Positions 1-8,382 are shown, numbered from the stretch's first letter. The stretch is DNA of 64,000 bases from CBDCUW01 sp963734865 (GCA_963734865.1 CAVTIV010000012.1:1-64000); one strand, 5' to 3'. Made by a program: numbers and translations. Notes: a model not told the origin generated them from the letters alone.

Positions 1-99
1 TCGCTCGCACCGATTGCGCCCCGCCGGTCTTGCCCGCGATTCGAATCGATTACTGAATACACAGTCAGTAGTGAACGGGCAGCTGGTTACCGATCGCTC

Positions 100-438
100 T
101 CAGGCTTCACCGCCAAGTCGCCGCAGCATTTCATAATGCTCGGCCCAGTGGTCCGGGCCTTCCCGATGTTGGAAGCGGCGAATGACGGAAATCTTGCAAG
201 CGTGAAGGTCCCTAATCGACCGCGCGAGTGCGCCCACGTCGATCGGTCCGGTGGACTGCAAAGCGGTCATCAGCAGTGTCCGCTGTTCGGTTCGGATGTC
301 CGGCATGATGATTGATCTGACCATTGGCCAGATATCGCAGTCGATGGTGAAGACCGATGCCGCGTCGGTGGGATATTCAAGCGGTGGTCCGAACCGCTCA
401 ACCAGCCGGAACGTCGGCCCGAACTCGTCTTGATGCAA
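100..438 (-). CDS. Hypothetical protein, 112 aa
   Basis: I do not recognise this 112-residue protein. It opens with ATG at 438 and reads without low-complexity stretches. Its composition is ordinary for a soluble protein (mixed charged and aliphatic residues, a C-terminal half rich in Arg, His and Leu), with no signal peptide or membrane segment. No clear ribosome binding site precedes it, and the nearest gene, at 771, is divergent. The main support is an intact frame with a protein-like sequence. A chance open frame in moderately GC-rich DNA cannot be excluded. Confidence 0.45.
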   Translation of the reverse strand: MHQDEFGPTFRLVERFGPPLEYPTDAASVFTIDCDIWPMVRSIIMPDIRTEQRTLLMTALQSTGPIDVGALARSIRDLHACKISVIRRFQHREGPDHWAEHYEMLRRLGGEA

Positions 439-770
439 ATTGACGGTGAACCGGTGAGGCAGGCCGATCGAGGACTGACCGTCGCATTGTCCGACAGCCC
501 GCGTGGTGAGGGTTTGGAACGCGCAGGGATTAAACGGCTCGTGCCTGAGATAACGACAGCCCTATCCGGTAACACGGGTGCCCGATTTTGACGAAGTAAG
601 CCGATTTCTGGTAGCTTTCATCAGAGCTGTTTGAGATGAGCAACGAAAATTGAGGCAATCGCACGCACCGGCTCGCAGCTGAAGTCAACGAACCCTGGGC
701 GAAGCGAGTCGTTGCCAACACAGATCAGAAAAGCAGGGAGTAGCCGAATCAACTGGCTCAATCAAATCGC
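439..770. other. Intergenic stretch, nothing recognised
   Basis: About 330 bases between two divergent genes. Short frames here do not resemble proteins. Promoters for both neighbours should lie here, but I could not pick out convincing elements. Confidence 0.4.
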
Positions 771-2720
771 GTGAGACACTTCATTGTTACGATTCTCTTG
801 CTCGCCTATCCTGGGCTGCTGTTCGGTGTTTTCTGGTGCCCAAGCAGCGGACCGCGAGAAGTACACGAACTCAGTGTCGCTAAGGATGGTTCGTTTACGA
901 CCTCATCCTGGGACGGCGACACAGTAAATCTGGGTGCCATCGATTATTGGGCCCCAGACCTCACGCATCGAAAAACGATCAAATTATCGGGGTATCTCAT
1001 TGGTTGGGCCCACGCTCTTTCGCCTGATGGCGACGCTTTAGCAATAATAACAACGGATGGGCGATCACCAACCATTGAAGTCGTGAGTATACCCGACGCT
1101 ACGCTCAAGATCGCAATTGATGCTCCCACGGGTCGGATGGCCACTAGGCTCTATTTTTGCGGAAATAGTCAATCAACCTTCCTGATCTCAGATGGCGACA
1201 ACGCTTTCGTTTGCAGCCAAGACGACGAGCAATATCAGCAATTCCAAGCCGAAGAGGCTTACCCTTTATCGGCATTTGGATCGCGGTACTTTGCAATCTC
1301 TAACATTCTCGTGGGGGCAACCGATCCGTCCGGTCAAGTGCATTACGACAAAGAGTATCGCTTCTATGATGCAGAAGCCACACCGCTCAAACTCATGTAT
1401 CGGGAAAAGCGACCAATCGACGATTGGGATGGCCGGGGCGTTGCGATCGGATTCGATGGGACGATAGCGGTACAACATTCAGGCTACATCCAGTTTCGCA
1501 ATTCGGACGGAGCTCTACACAAACTTGAATGGCCAATGGAGCGTGGCAAACTTTGGCGATTCGATCCAACAATGTCATACATGTTGCTTCACGACGGACG
1601 TACAGCCAAAATCGCGGACGCCAAAACAGGCGAGATCCTGGCAAGCCACACGACAGACGATCAGTGGATTTATTGGCAGTGTAAGTTTCAAGATAATTCG
1701 CACTTGCTCTTTACCGAACAGTTTGCCGGGTTGCCACGCGATTCAATAAGCGGACGAATCGTCAGATGGAATTGGCGTGACGATACTTTAAGTATCAAGA
1801 GTGTTGGGGGGTCGAACGCTCAAACCCTCGGTCGGCGGCTCAAGTGGCTTGGCGTCGCTGTCATGCTGTGGTTCCTTGCCGCTACTTGGGTGGCACGAAC
1901 AAGCCGCCGCAGGTTCACACCAACAACCGTTCTTACCGCCGCTGCCGTGCTTTGCGTGGTTTGGGCATATCATCACCCGCGATTCGAGTATCACTACCTT
2001 CATGGTGCGATTGAGAATCCCTCTTGGCTTGTGCTAACGACGGTCTGGCTCGCGATTCCCGTGTTGACGTGCCTTTCGGTGTGCAAAGAACCGAGCATGT
2101 TTGTTCGGCGGTTGCCAATATTGGTCCTGGTGTCTGCGTTATCTGCCGACCGACTGCATCACCTCGCCGCGACGGGAAGCTGGTTCTTTCCGCTAACGCT
2201 TCTTTTTGTTCTGATTTGGTTGGTCGGGGTTACGATCATCATCCACTTCAGCAAATACCGGCGGATAAAGTCTTCCCATGGCGACGGAGCAGTGTCGGTA
2301 AATTCGTCTGCTTCGTTTCGTTTAATGGATCTACTCCTGCTGATCGCCGCGATAGCCGTAGCACTTGCCGTGCTCTCGAATTTCGATGGATTCGACCAGA
2401 ATCTGTCCTCCATCTCGTGGGCTCTGGGCTGCAGTCTTGCACTGGCTTTTCTGGTAGTGCTCGGCGTTTGGTCCAGCCTGTCTAGGTCGGCGTGGTGGAA
2501 AAGATATCCGCCGCTGATTGGTTTCACGTTTGTGGTCGCTTGGGGGTTCAGTCGATTTCGCTGGATAGAGGGAGGCGACCAATCGCCACTGTTCTACGGC
2601 AGTTTGTTCTCCATCGTTTCCATGGCCTTTACTGTGAGCCTAATATACGCCGCATGGCTGTACCGGGGCACGATTGCCGCTCCCCACGACGATGATGTCG
2701 CAGAACCTGGAGCTGGCTAG
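771..2720 (+). CDS. Beta-propeller-like protein with polytopic membrane C terminus
   Basis: The first residues form a hydrophobic signal or anchor (FIVTILLLAYPGLLFGVF), so the start at GTG 771 is plausible. Residues of roughly 25-350 show repeated Trp/Asp/Gly-rich strands such as WAHALSPDGDALAI, as in WD40-like propellers that read values from a running state. From about residue 360 to the end there are eight or nine hydrophobic segments, for example LLLLIAAIAVALAVL and SLFSIVSMAFTVSLIYAAW. The likely topology is a soluble propeller exposed at the membrane and a multi-spanning C-terminal half. The function is unknown. It stands alone, in front of the interrupted DUF1257/DUF2997 locus on the other strand. 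Confidence 0.8.
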   Translation: MRHFIVTILLLAYPGLLFGVFWCPSSGPREVHELSVAKDGSFTTSSWDGDTVNLGAIDYWAPDLTHRKTIKLSGYLIGWAHALSPDGDALAIITTDGRSPTIEVVSIPDATLKIAIDAPTGRMATRLYFCGNSQSTFLISDGDNAFVCSQDDEQYQQFQAEEAYPLSAFGSRYFAISNILVGATDPSGQVHYDKEYRFYDAEATPLKLMYREKRPIDDWDGRGVAIGFDGTIAVQHSGYIQFRNSDGALHKLEWPMERGKLWRFDPTMSYMLLHDGRTAKIADAKTGEILASHTTDDQWIYWQCKFQDNSHLLFTEQFAGLPRDSISGRIVRWNWRDDTLSIKSVGGSNAQTLGRRLKWLGVAVMLWFLAATWVARTSRRRFTPTTVLTAAAVLCVVWAYHHPRFEYHYLHGAIENPSWLVLTTVWLAIPVLTCLSVCKEPSMFVRRLPILVLVSALSADRLHHLAATGSWFFPLTLLFVLIWLVGVTIIIHFSKYRRIKSSHGDGAVSVNSSASFRLMDLLLLIAAIAVALAVLSNFDGFDQNLSSISWALGCSLALAFLVVLGVWSSLSRSAWWKRYPPLIGFTFVVAWGFSRFRWIEGGDQSPLFYGSLFSIVSMAFTVSLIYAAWLYRGTIAAPHDDDVAEPGAG

Positions 2721-2751
2721 CTCCCACTATATTGTTACCAGCCGCTACGCG

Positions 2752-2937
2752 TCATGAAGACGTAGCTGCCGGTTGTTCCAGATGAAATTCAGCGGTGAGT
2801 TGCTCTTCAGTTCGTTTGCCGAGCGCCTTCTCGATGAACTCGCTGGCCTTTTGGCACTCGCTGCCGCTGAAGCCCTTGGTTTCGACGCGGGTCTGGCCAT
2901 CGGGTGCGACAGTCACTTCGATAATCCTGTTCCTCAT
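2752..2937 (-). CDS. DUF2997 family protein, 61 aa
   Basis: The protein begins MRNRIIEVTVAPDGQTRVET and contains the FSGSECQKASEFIEKALG segment typical of DUF2997, a small family usually encoded next to DUF1257 (Ycf35-like) genes. Its start codon overlaps the stop of the DUF1257 3' fragment (ATG at 2937-2935, TGA at 2936-2934), the usual sign of translational coupling. The partner gene is now interrupted by the 2.9 kb recombinase element, so this gene is cut off from its original promoter and from the DUF1257 start. The family's function is not established. Length is normal. Confidence 0.8.
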   Translation of the reverse strand: MRNRIIEVTVAPDGQTRVETKGFSGSECQKASEFIEKALGKRTEEQLTAEFHLEQPAATSS

Positions 2938-3086
2938 GCCGCACCCCCGACGCTGACAGTGAGTTTGATGCTGCCGTCGGCGAGTTGGCATTCGGTGACG
3001 CTGTGTCCACCCCGGCGGGCTTCCAAGGATGCCCTTTCGACGGCGTGTCGCTGCAGAAACTGGTCGAGGTTTTGTTGATTTCCCCA
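2934..3086 (-). pseudogene. 3' half of an interrupted DUF1257 (Ycf35-like) gene
   Basis: Read on the minus strand, this 50-codon segment starts WGNQQNLDQF and ends KLTVSVGGAA. It aligns residue for residue with the C-terminal part of the intact DUF1257 protein at 5595-5951 (RWGDPEKLGQ ... GSIVVQIAT). The 5' half lies at 6006-6233. Joining the two at the shared CCAG gives a continuous 122-residue protein through the family motif EGRWG, so the insertion was precise. The open frame runs further upstream into element DNA, but those residues are unrelated to DUF1257. Confidence 0.8.
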
Positions 3087-3222
3087 GAAGCAGCAAACAT
3101 AAGACGCGCCAAGTGAACCGCTCTGGTTCACCATCCGACTTTCCGGTATTGTCTGTATCAGCATTTTTGAAGCTCGCTAGTTGGTACGAGGCCCATCGAC
3201 ACACGAGTTAAGGAGAAGAGTC

Positions 3223-3413
3223 ATGCGAGATAGGCAGGAAGAAATCTTTTTCCGCCGGAACCGAGGTCCAGCCAGCGGATAGCACTGCATCGTCTCTGGG
3301 AGGTACTGCGCCCAGAGGATCGTCAGCGGACGCTGCAGGTGCTCGGTCGAATCGTAGGGCAGCAACTTCAGCTTCCTCCAAGCGTCAAGGAGGAGCATCA
3401 TGAAGACTGCTGA
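3223..3413 (+). pseudogene. Small accessory frame ahead of the recombinase, apparently frameshifted
   Basis: ATG 3223 follows a strong AAGGAGAA ribosome binding site and opens a frame that stops after 19 codons. From about 3255 a second frame, offset as if one T were lost from the TTTTT run, reads like real protein (LHRLWEVLRPEDRQRTLQVL) and ends at TGA 3411-3413. That stop overlaps the well-placed ATG at 3400, which itself follows AAGGAGGAGC. Small frames of this kind are common in front of such recombinases in planctomycetes (recall). The role is unknown. With one T restored it would be about 64 residues. Confidence 0.5.
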
Positions 3414-3451
3414 ACTCAAGCGCCGCCCCGGCTCCGTCGCCAGCGAGCGGA

Positions 3452-5563
3452 TTGTGGGATCGAACGGCGTCTCCAAAGGTGCTGCCAAGCCACCTGGAGA
3501 AACTCGCGATCGTGTACGTGCGGCAATCTTCGCCCACACAGGTTTTGGAACATCGCGAGTCGACGGCACGGCAATATGGACTTGCCGACCAGGCCGTAGC
3601 CTTCGGTTGGCCGCGTGAACGCGTCCTGATCATCGACGAAGACCTGGGTAAGAGCGGTCGAACCACTGAAGGCCGTAGCGGCTTTCAACGCTTGATCACC
3701 GAAGTGACGCTGAACCACGTCGGCATGGTTCTCGGCCTAGAGATGAGCCGCTTGGCTCGTTCCTCCAAAGACTGGCATGCCTTCTTTGAAATGTGCGCCG
3801 TTTTTGGCACACTCATCGCAGATGCCGATGGCGTCTACGATGGCAATGATCCCAACGACCGGCTCCTGCTGGGTCTTAAAGGAATCATGAGTGAAATGGA
3901 ATTGCACATCATGCGCAACCGCCTGGAAAGCGGCCGGGACAATAAGGCACAGCGGGGTGAGCTGTTCTTTAGTGTGCCGGTGGGTTACGTGATTCTGCCA
4001 ACGAGAGAAGTGGACTTTGATCCCGATGAGCAGGCCCGGGATGTCATACGCTTAATCTTCGATAAGTTCGATGAGTTGGGCACTATCTACCGGGTATTTC
4101 ATTGGCTGATCCGCCACGACATTAGGCTGCCAATTCGGCCCCGGTCGGGAGCCAAGAAGGGGCAACTGGACTGGCGCCGCCCAACCATTTGCACTTTGGC
4201 GAATGTGCTGTCGCATCCGATTTACGCGGGAGCCTACAGCTTTGGTCGTCAGTCGGCGGATCCGAAACGCAAGTTGTCTCCCACGAAGTATCGACCACGG
4301 GTGCCGATGGAAGAGTGGAAAGTGCTAATCAAAGACCGGTTGCCCGCGTACATCACCTGGGAGCGTTATCTGCGAAACCAAGAGCGGATCAAGCAGAACA
4401 GGAACCGATTCGATTGCCAGGGTGCGCCTCGTTCGGGTGTCACGCTGCTTTCGGGGTTAATCGTCTGTGGCCATTGCGGCCGCCGGATGCGGACTCTTTA
4501 TCACTCCCATGGCAAGGCCCAGTACGATTGCCACCACCATGCACTCACGGGCCGGGAACCGCATTGTCCAGGGATGGCAGCGAGAGCTGTGGATGATTTG
4601 GTCGCTCAACAAGTCTTACGCGCGCTCGAACCGGCCGCTGTCGAGCTGAGCATGCGAGCGCAAGTCGACGTCGAGCAAGAACGCAAGCGTCACGAAAAAC
4701 ACTGGCAGCAACGGCGCAAACGGGCACGCTACGACACGGAGTTGGCGGAGCGGCGGTACCAGGCGGTTGATCCGGAAAACCGTCTGGTGGCGGGTACACT
4801 GGAAAAACGCTGGGAGGAACTCCTCGTTCAGGAGAAGCAACTCCAGGAAGAGTATGACCGCTTCCGGAGTCAAACGCCGGTAGGCCTGAGCCCGCAAGAA
4901 CGGGCACGTATTATCGCCCTCACTTCAGACATCCCGGCCTTGTGGAACGCGCAAGGTACAACCAACGTCGATCGGAAGGAGATCGTGCGCTGCCTGGTAG
5001 AACTTGTGACCGTTCATCTGCATCCCGAGAGCGAGTTCGCTGGAGTTACGATTCAGTGGGCGGGCGGATTTGAAAGCCAGCATGAGATTATTCGTCCCGT
5101 GAGGCGATACGAACATCTTCGCGACTTGGAGCCGTTGCTGGACCGCGCCCAGGAGTTGCGTGCGAGCGGGCAGACCATAAACCAAATTGCCGAGCAACTG
5201 AACACGGAAGGATTCCACACCCCGACAGGCCGAGGTCGAATCAAAGGACCAATGGTCAACCAGCTCCTGCAACGTCGAGGCGTCATTACGGACGAGCGTG
5301 CGAACGATGGCTTGCTCAGCAAGCACGAATGGTGGCTCACCGATCTTGCTGACGAGTTGCAAACGACCCGATCCAAACTACAGGAGTGGGCGCTGCGTGG
5401 CTGCGTGCATGGCAGGAAAACACCGGTGCAAGGCTGCTGGATTCTGTGGGCCGACAAGGACGAATTACGGCGACTGCGCGCACTGATAGAGAAAAGCCAG
5501 CCCGGAAAAAATCGTCATGCCAGCGATCTGAAACGACCGAAGAAACGGCCAGACCCTGGCTGA
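3452..5563 (+). CDS. Large serine recombinase (resolvase/recombinase/zinc-ribbon)
   Basis: The N-terminal resolvase domain has the catalytic-serine strand VYVRQSSPTQVLEHRES and the later segments LGLEMSRLARS and GIMSEMELHIMRNRLESG. A recombinase domain follows (VGYVILPTREVDFDPDEQA ... VLSHPIYAGAYSFGR). Next is a zinc-ribbon with CGHCGRR and a Cys/His-rich CHHH/CPG pair, then a coiled coil (about residues 400-490). The C-terminal part carries a helix-turn-helix-like segment. At about 703 residues it is the usual size for large serine integrases. The open frame starts at TTG 3452, but the best start is ATG 3400 with AAGGAGGAGC. A one-base shift near 3475 would join that start to this frame as ...SKVLPSHLEKLAIVYVRQ. 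So the N terminus may be longer and frameshifted. Confidence 0.9.
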   Translation: MWDRTASPKVLPSHLEKLAIVYVRQSSPTQVLEHRESTARQYGLADQAVAFGWPRERVLIIDEDLGKSGRTTEGRSGFQRLITEVTLNHVGMVLGLEMSRLARSSKDWHAFFEMCAVFGTLIADADGVYDGNDPNDRLLLGLKGIMSEMELHIMRNRLESGRDNKAQRGELFFSVPVGYVILPTREVDFDPDEQARDVIRLIFDKFDELGTIYRVFHWLIRHDIRLPIRPRSGAKKGQLDWRRPTICTLANVLSHPIYAGAYSFGRQSADPKRKLSPTKYRPRVPMEEWKVLIKDRLPAYITWERYLRNQERIKQNRNRFDCQGAPRSGVTLLSGLIVCGHCGRRMRTLYHSHGKAQYDCHHHALTGREPHCPGMAARAVDDLVAQQVLRALEPAAVELSMRAQVDVEQERKRHEKHWQQRRKRARYDTELAERRYQAVDPENRLVAGTLEKRWEELLVQEKQLQEEYDRFRSQTPVGLSPQERARIIALTSDIPALWNAQGTTNVDRKEIVRCLVELVTVHLHPESEFAGVTIQWAGGFESQHEIIRPVRRYEHLRDLEPLLDRAQELRASGQTINQIAEQLNTEGFHTPTGRGRIKGPMVNQLLQRRGVITDERANDGLLSKHEWWLTDLADELQTTRSKLQEWALRGCVHGRKTPVQGCWILWADKDELRRLRALIEKSQPGKNRHASDLKRPKKRPDPG

Positions 5564-5594
5564 CTCCAAGCGACTGCGCCGCTGAGCGTGATGA

Positions 5595-5951
5595 TCATGT
5601 GGCGATCTGAACCACAATGCTACCGTCGTGACGGGCTTGTTCAGTGACGCAGTAACCCTGTTTCCTGGCTTCTATTTTTGCTTTCTCAACCGCGTACATT
5701 TGGAGCAGTTGCCCAAGTTTTTCTGGATCGCCCCAGCGACCCTCGTAATTATCGTACTTGACCGATCCCTCAGCAGTATCAATGACAACGGGATATCGCC
5801 AACCAGGAAGTTTGACTGACAACCCGGTCGCGTCTGCGCTGAACAATCGGACGTTGGCGTAGACGGGTTCAGCGAGTTTGAGTCGGCGACAAGCAGCGCA
5901 TAACGCGGCCGCATCGTATACTTTGGTTTCAATCACTACTATGTGCGACAT
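5595..5951 (-). CDS. Intact DUF1257 (Ycf35-like) protein carried by the element
   Basis: The 118-residue protein begins MSHIVVIETKVYDAAALCAA and carries the family pattern WRYPVVIDTAEGSVKYDNYE, then GRWGDPEKL and a C-terminal GYCVTEQA. It follows an AAGGAGA site and starts 54 bases downstream of the stop of the interrupted host copy, on the same strand. It can therefore use the host gene's transcript. It is clearly diverged from the interrupted copy (MSHIVTIKTEV...), so it is not a recent duplicate of it. DUF1257 proteins are linked to the chloroplast/cyanobacterial Ycf35, whose role is unclear. It may replace the gene the element destroys. Confidence 0.85.
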   Translation of the reverse strand: MSHIVVIETKVYDAAALCAACRRLKLAEPVYANVRLFSADATGLSVKLPGWRYPVVIDTAEGSVKYDNYEGRWGDPEKLGQLLQMYAVEKAKIEARKQGYCVTEQARHDGSIVVQIAT

Positions 5952-6005
5952 CAGTTTCTCCTTTATCGTTTTAAACCGGCACTCTTCACATTGGAGGTAT
6001 CATGT

Positions 6006-6233
6006 CTAGCCCGTCCAGCGGCCCTCAAAGTTGCCGAACTTGACTTGCCCCGTGCTCAGCTCGCAAACCACCGGGTACTTCCAATCAGGCAACTGGACGC
6101 CCAGGCCGGTGACATGGCCGCTGAACAGTTTGTGTTTGCCCTGGACCGGCGGCGGCAATTGCAATCTTTGGCAAGCCGCGCGAACGGCGGCCGGGTCGCG
6201 GACTTCGGTTTTGATCGTGACGATGTGACTCAT
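6006..6233 (-). pseudogene. 5' half of an interrupted DUF1257 (Ycf35-like) gene
   Basis: ATG 6233 follows AAGGAGAAC and starts MSHIVTIKTEVRDPAAVRAA, the DUF1257 N terminus. The frame matches the family through FGNFEGRW, then reads TG and stops at TAG 6006-6008, inside element DNA. The missing C-terminal half lies at 2934-3086. The 75-residue truncated product lacks about 49 residues and is probably not functional. The promoter and leader are intact and likely drive the element's own DUF1257 gene immediately downstream. Confidence 0.85.
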
Positions 6234-6330
6234 TGTGTTGTTCTCCTTGCGTTGAATGGCAGACGGATGTTCTTGGTGAAGGCCTTGTCGCCGAATCACC
6301 GGCGACGTGTTTTCATGAGCGCATAAAGAA

Positions 6331-6364
6331 CCCCGCCATCAGCCGGAATCGGCTGTTGGCGGGG
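6331..6364 (-). terminator. Strong hairpin between HNH gene and DUF1257 locus
   Basis: Arms 6331-6345 and 6350-6364 pair over 15 bases with one mismatch around a 4-base loop. Read on the minus strand the stem ends GGCGGGG followed by TTCTTT, which fits an intrinsic terminator for the HNH gene that ends at 6561. It also lies about 100 bases upstream of the DUF1257 start at 6233, so attenuation of that gene is possible. Confidence 0.55.
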
Positions 6365-6560
6365 CTGGAAGGTCCAAAATGCCGCTTACCAAATGGTAGG
6401 CCGCAGCGGTTCATCTATTCTGACTCGATAGTGCCCGAAATTTAGCTCTGTCTTTCGATACGCAGAATAATGAATACGGTCAGGGTCCGCCCCCGGCACC
6501 CTAAAGCGGAGTATTCAAATAGATCGCGCCATGGCATGGGCAGGTTACCGCACGGATCCT

Positions 6561-7763
6561 TTATCCCATGTCCGTAAAGCAGGTGTTGTTGATCAATCCG
6601 ATGCTTGGGACGATCAACGATGGGTCAGTCCATTCGACGCAATAGCGTTGACGCGTGTAGATATAACGCGGCGTGGTTGTCCAGTCGCGGGTGATGTCTC
6701 GATCACCAGTTGCAAGAGGAGTCGAAACATCGAGCACGCACCAAGATTCATCAGATGGTCCGGGAAAATCCACCAATGCACATACACAGCCTCCAAAAAA
6801 AGAGCACTGGAGATACCATTGATTTCCGGAGTGAGTTAGGCGAAACGAATGGCCATCATCCGATCGATGCAGATCGGCGAAATCGTCGGGCCTTACGAAA
6901 CCACATCTGCGAGGAAGATCTGCTGGGAACGCGCGTTTGCCGAGGACGAAATCGGTGGCTTCTCGGAAGTGATGTGAGTCAACCGTTGTGCGTTCGCAGC
7001 ATTCACGTAAAAGGTTTATGCCGAGCTTCACTAGTGCTCGAAGAATTCGATCTGGTCGCCAATATCTGCGAATCACTGGTAAGGAAGAGCCTCGCGCTGA
7101 CGAAAAAGTATCTAGCCGTGTATCCAAACCAAGGTTGTGGAGAACGTGCAGCAGGCGTCGCCGATCAGATTCAGTCGCGTAACCAACGACAAAATTGCGC
7201 TGACGGGAAAGCTGATCAATTCGGACCCGCGAGAAGATCCGTGGCGGGTAGCTGTACCGTTCGAGCATTGGCGAGGGCGCATGAAGCCGCTCAAAGTGCA
7301 ATCCCTTGCCGCCCAGGTTCCACCGAATGTAAGTCCGTCTTACCTGACGCAAAAAAGCTCGGTAGAACCGATCCGGCCCGAAGTCTCGTACTTCCGCAAA
7401 GTCACATCGAACTTGCATTCCTTCCCGAGTTACGATCAATTGCGGCCACAACATCATCGATTCGGCATTCCATTGCGGACACGCCTCCATCAGCATGTTG
7501 CTCTCGGAATGATCAACGTCCCAAGTAAGCCCGACCCCCTTTTGGATCTTCCTCGCGGCGACAAGCGCTAACGGCGATGCAGTGCAAAGCTCATTATCTA
7601 GCTGCGACAGAATGCCATTGTTGCACGGTGAGCATACGTCCTTGATGGTTCTCACGCCACCAATTGCAGCGGGTACGATATGCTCGCCTTTCTTGACGCC
7701 TTTAACCACATCTCCACAATAGATGCACGCTGGTGGTGGTAGGATAATTGTTCTTCCATTCAT
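6561..7763 (-). CDS. HNH-type endonuclease-like protein
   Basis: The N-terminal 60 residues hold the metal and active-site pattern of HNH nucleases. CIYCGD (CxxC) is followed by GEHIVPAAIGG (the His of the motif) and CSPCNN (second CxxC then Asn). This matches the restriction-associated HNH_5-like group. The remaining 340 residues are not recognised; they contain several Cys/His residues and a Trp/Arg-rich middle. Length is 400 residues, with the start at ATG 7763. It has no obvious methylase or other partner beside it, so a defence role is only possible. Confidence 0.75.
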   Translation of the reverse strand: MNGRTIILPPPACIYCGDVVKGVKKGEHIVPAAIGGVRTIKDVCSPCNNGILSQLDNELCTASPLALVAARKIQKGVGLTWDVDHSESNMLMEACPQWNAESMMLWPQLIVTREGMQVRCDFAEVRDFGPDRFYRAFLRQVRRTYIRWNLGGKGLHFERLHAPSPMLERYSYPPRIFSRVRIDQLSRQRNFVVGYATESDRRRLLHVLHNLGLDTRLDTFSSARGSSLPVIRRYWRPDRILRALVKLGINLLRECCERTTVDSHHFREATDFVLGKRAFPADLPRRCGFVRPDDFADLHRSDDGHSFRLTHSGNQWYLQCSFFGGCVCALVDFPGPSDESWCVLDVSTPLATGDRDITRDWTTTPRYIYTRQRYCVEWTDPSLIVPSIGLINNTCFTDMG

Positions 7764-7947
7764 CTAACGGCTCATTTCACGAGACATTAACTCACGAAAT
7801 GGGACACACCAGTCATCCGTAAGTTCGCCACGGTCAATCAGATTGTCCAATGCAGGGTTCGTGGAATGGGAGTGCTATTTCTTCGCCGATTTCTGCGTTT
7901 CGCTGTGGTAACCTCCCAAAAGCACTTAGCCGGAGACAGCCTCGCCA

Positions 7948-8142
7948 CTACTCATCCAAATTTCCGTAGCTCGATACGGGTTCAGCGCATGCCTTCCTGC
8001 CGGTGACCGCTGCTTTGGCCATCAGGTGCATGGTTTGCTGTGACGGAAGCAGCGGCAGATCCCGCAGCCCCAGACGCATGACGACCTCGGCAACGGCATC
8101 TTCAATCTCGTTTCCCAGCTTTCGCACCACTTTCTGGTTCAT
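7948..8142 (-). CDS. Small hypothetical protein, 64 aa
   Basis: A helical, soluble-looking protein (MNQKVVRKLGNEIEDAVAEV...) whose start lies 3 bases after the stop of the 78-residue gene upstream. It is therefore probably the last gene of a three-gene unit with that gene and the epimerase remnant. No family was recognised. Confidence 0.55.
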   Translation of the reverse strand: MNQKVVRKLGNEIEDAVAEVVMRLGLRDLPLLPSQQTMHLMAKAAVTGRKACAEPVSSYGNLDE

Positions 8143-8145
8143 CGA

Positions 8146-8382
8146 TCACTCCGGTCCCAGTTCGTCGTAGCAGGCTAGCAACTTCCGGCCAACATCCTCC
8201 GGCACTCCAAGAACGCTGACATCCTCCACACCGGTCGAGATGGCGACCAGTGCGGCAATCAACTGTTCTTCGTCGTCATCCGGCAACAGTTCATCGTCAA
8301 GGTGCTGCTCGTGGTAAGCGATCCAGGCAGCCGTGATGCTACACCAGACGACGACTTCTTCCTCGGGATTCGTGTCCCGCAT
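8146..8382 (-). CDS. Small acidic hypothetical protein, 78 aa
   Basis: Start ATG 8382 overlaps the stop of the epimerase frame by one base (TGATG), a translational-coupling arrangement. The protein is acidic (NPEEEVVVWCSITAAWIAYH, then DDELLPDDDEEQ) and helical, with no signal peptide. An upstream extension in the same frame exists but reads as the wrong frame of the epimerase gene. No family was recognised. The tight packing with its neighbours argues it is a genuine gene. Confidence 0.6.
   Translation of the reverse strand: MRDTNPEEEVVVWCSITAAWIAYHEQHLDDELLPDDDEEQLIAALVAISTGVEDVSVLGVPEDVGRKLLACYDELGPE

Larger units (their letters stand above)
3084..6018. mobile_element. Serine-recombinase element inserted in a DUF1257 gene
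   Basis: The element lies between the two halves of a DUF1257 gene. Both junctions carry CCAG (3084-3087 and 6015-6018), and joining them restores the reading frame exactly. The length is 2,931 bp between equivalent positions. It contains a small accessory frame, a large serine recombinase (plus strand) and an intact DUF1257 gene (minus strand). A very short shared core and no terminal inverted repeats fit serine-integrase chemistry, which uses a dinucleotide core. Seen: split gene, restored frame, shared CCAG. Inferred: that the recombinase did the insertion and that the intact DUF1257 gene is cargo. Confidence 0.8.
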
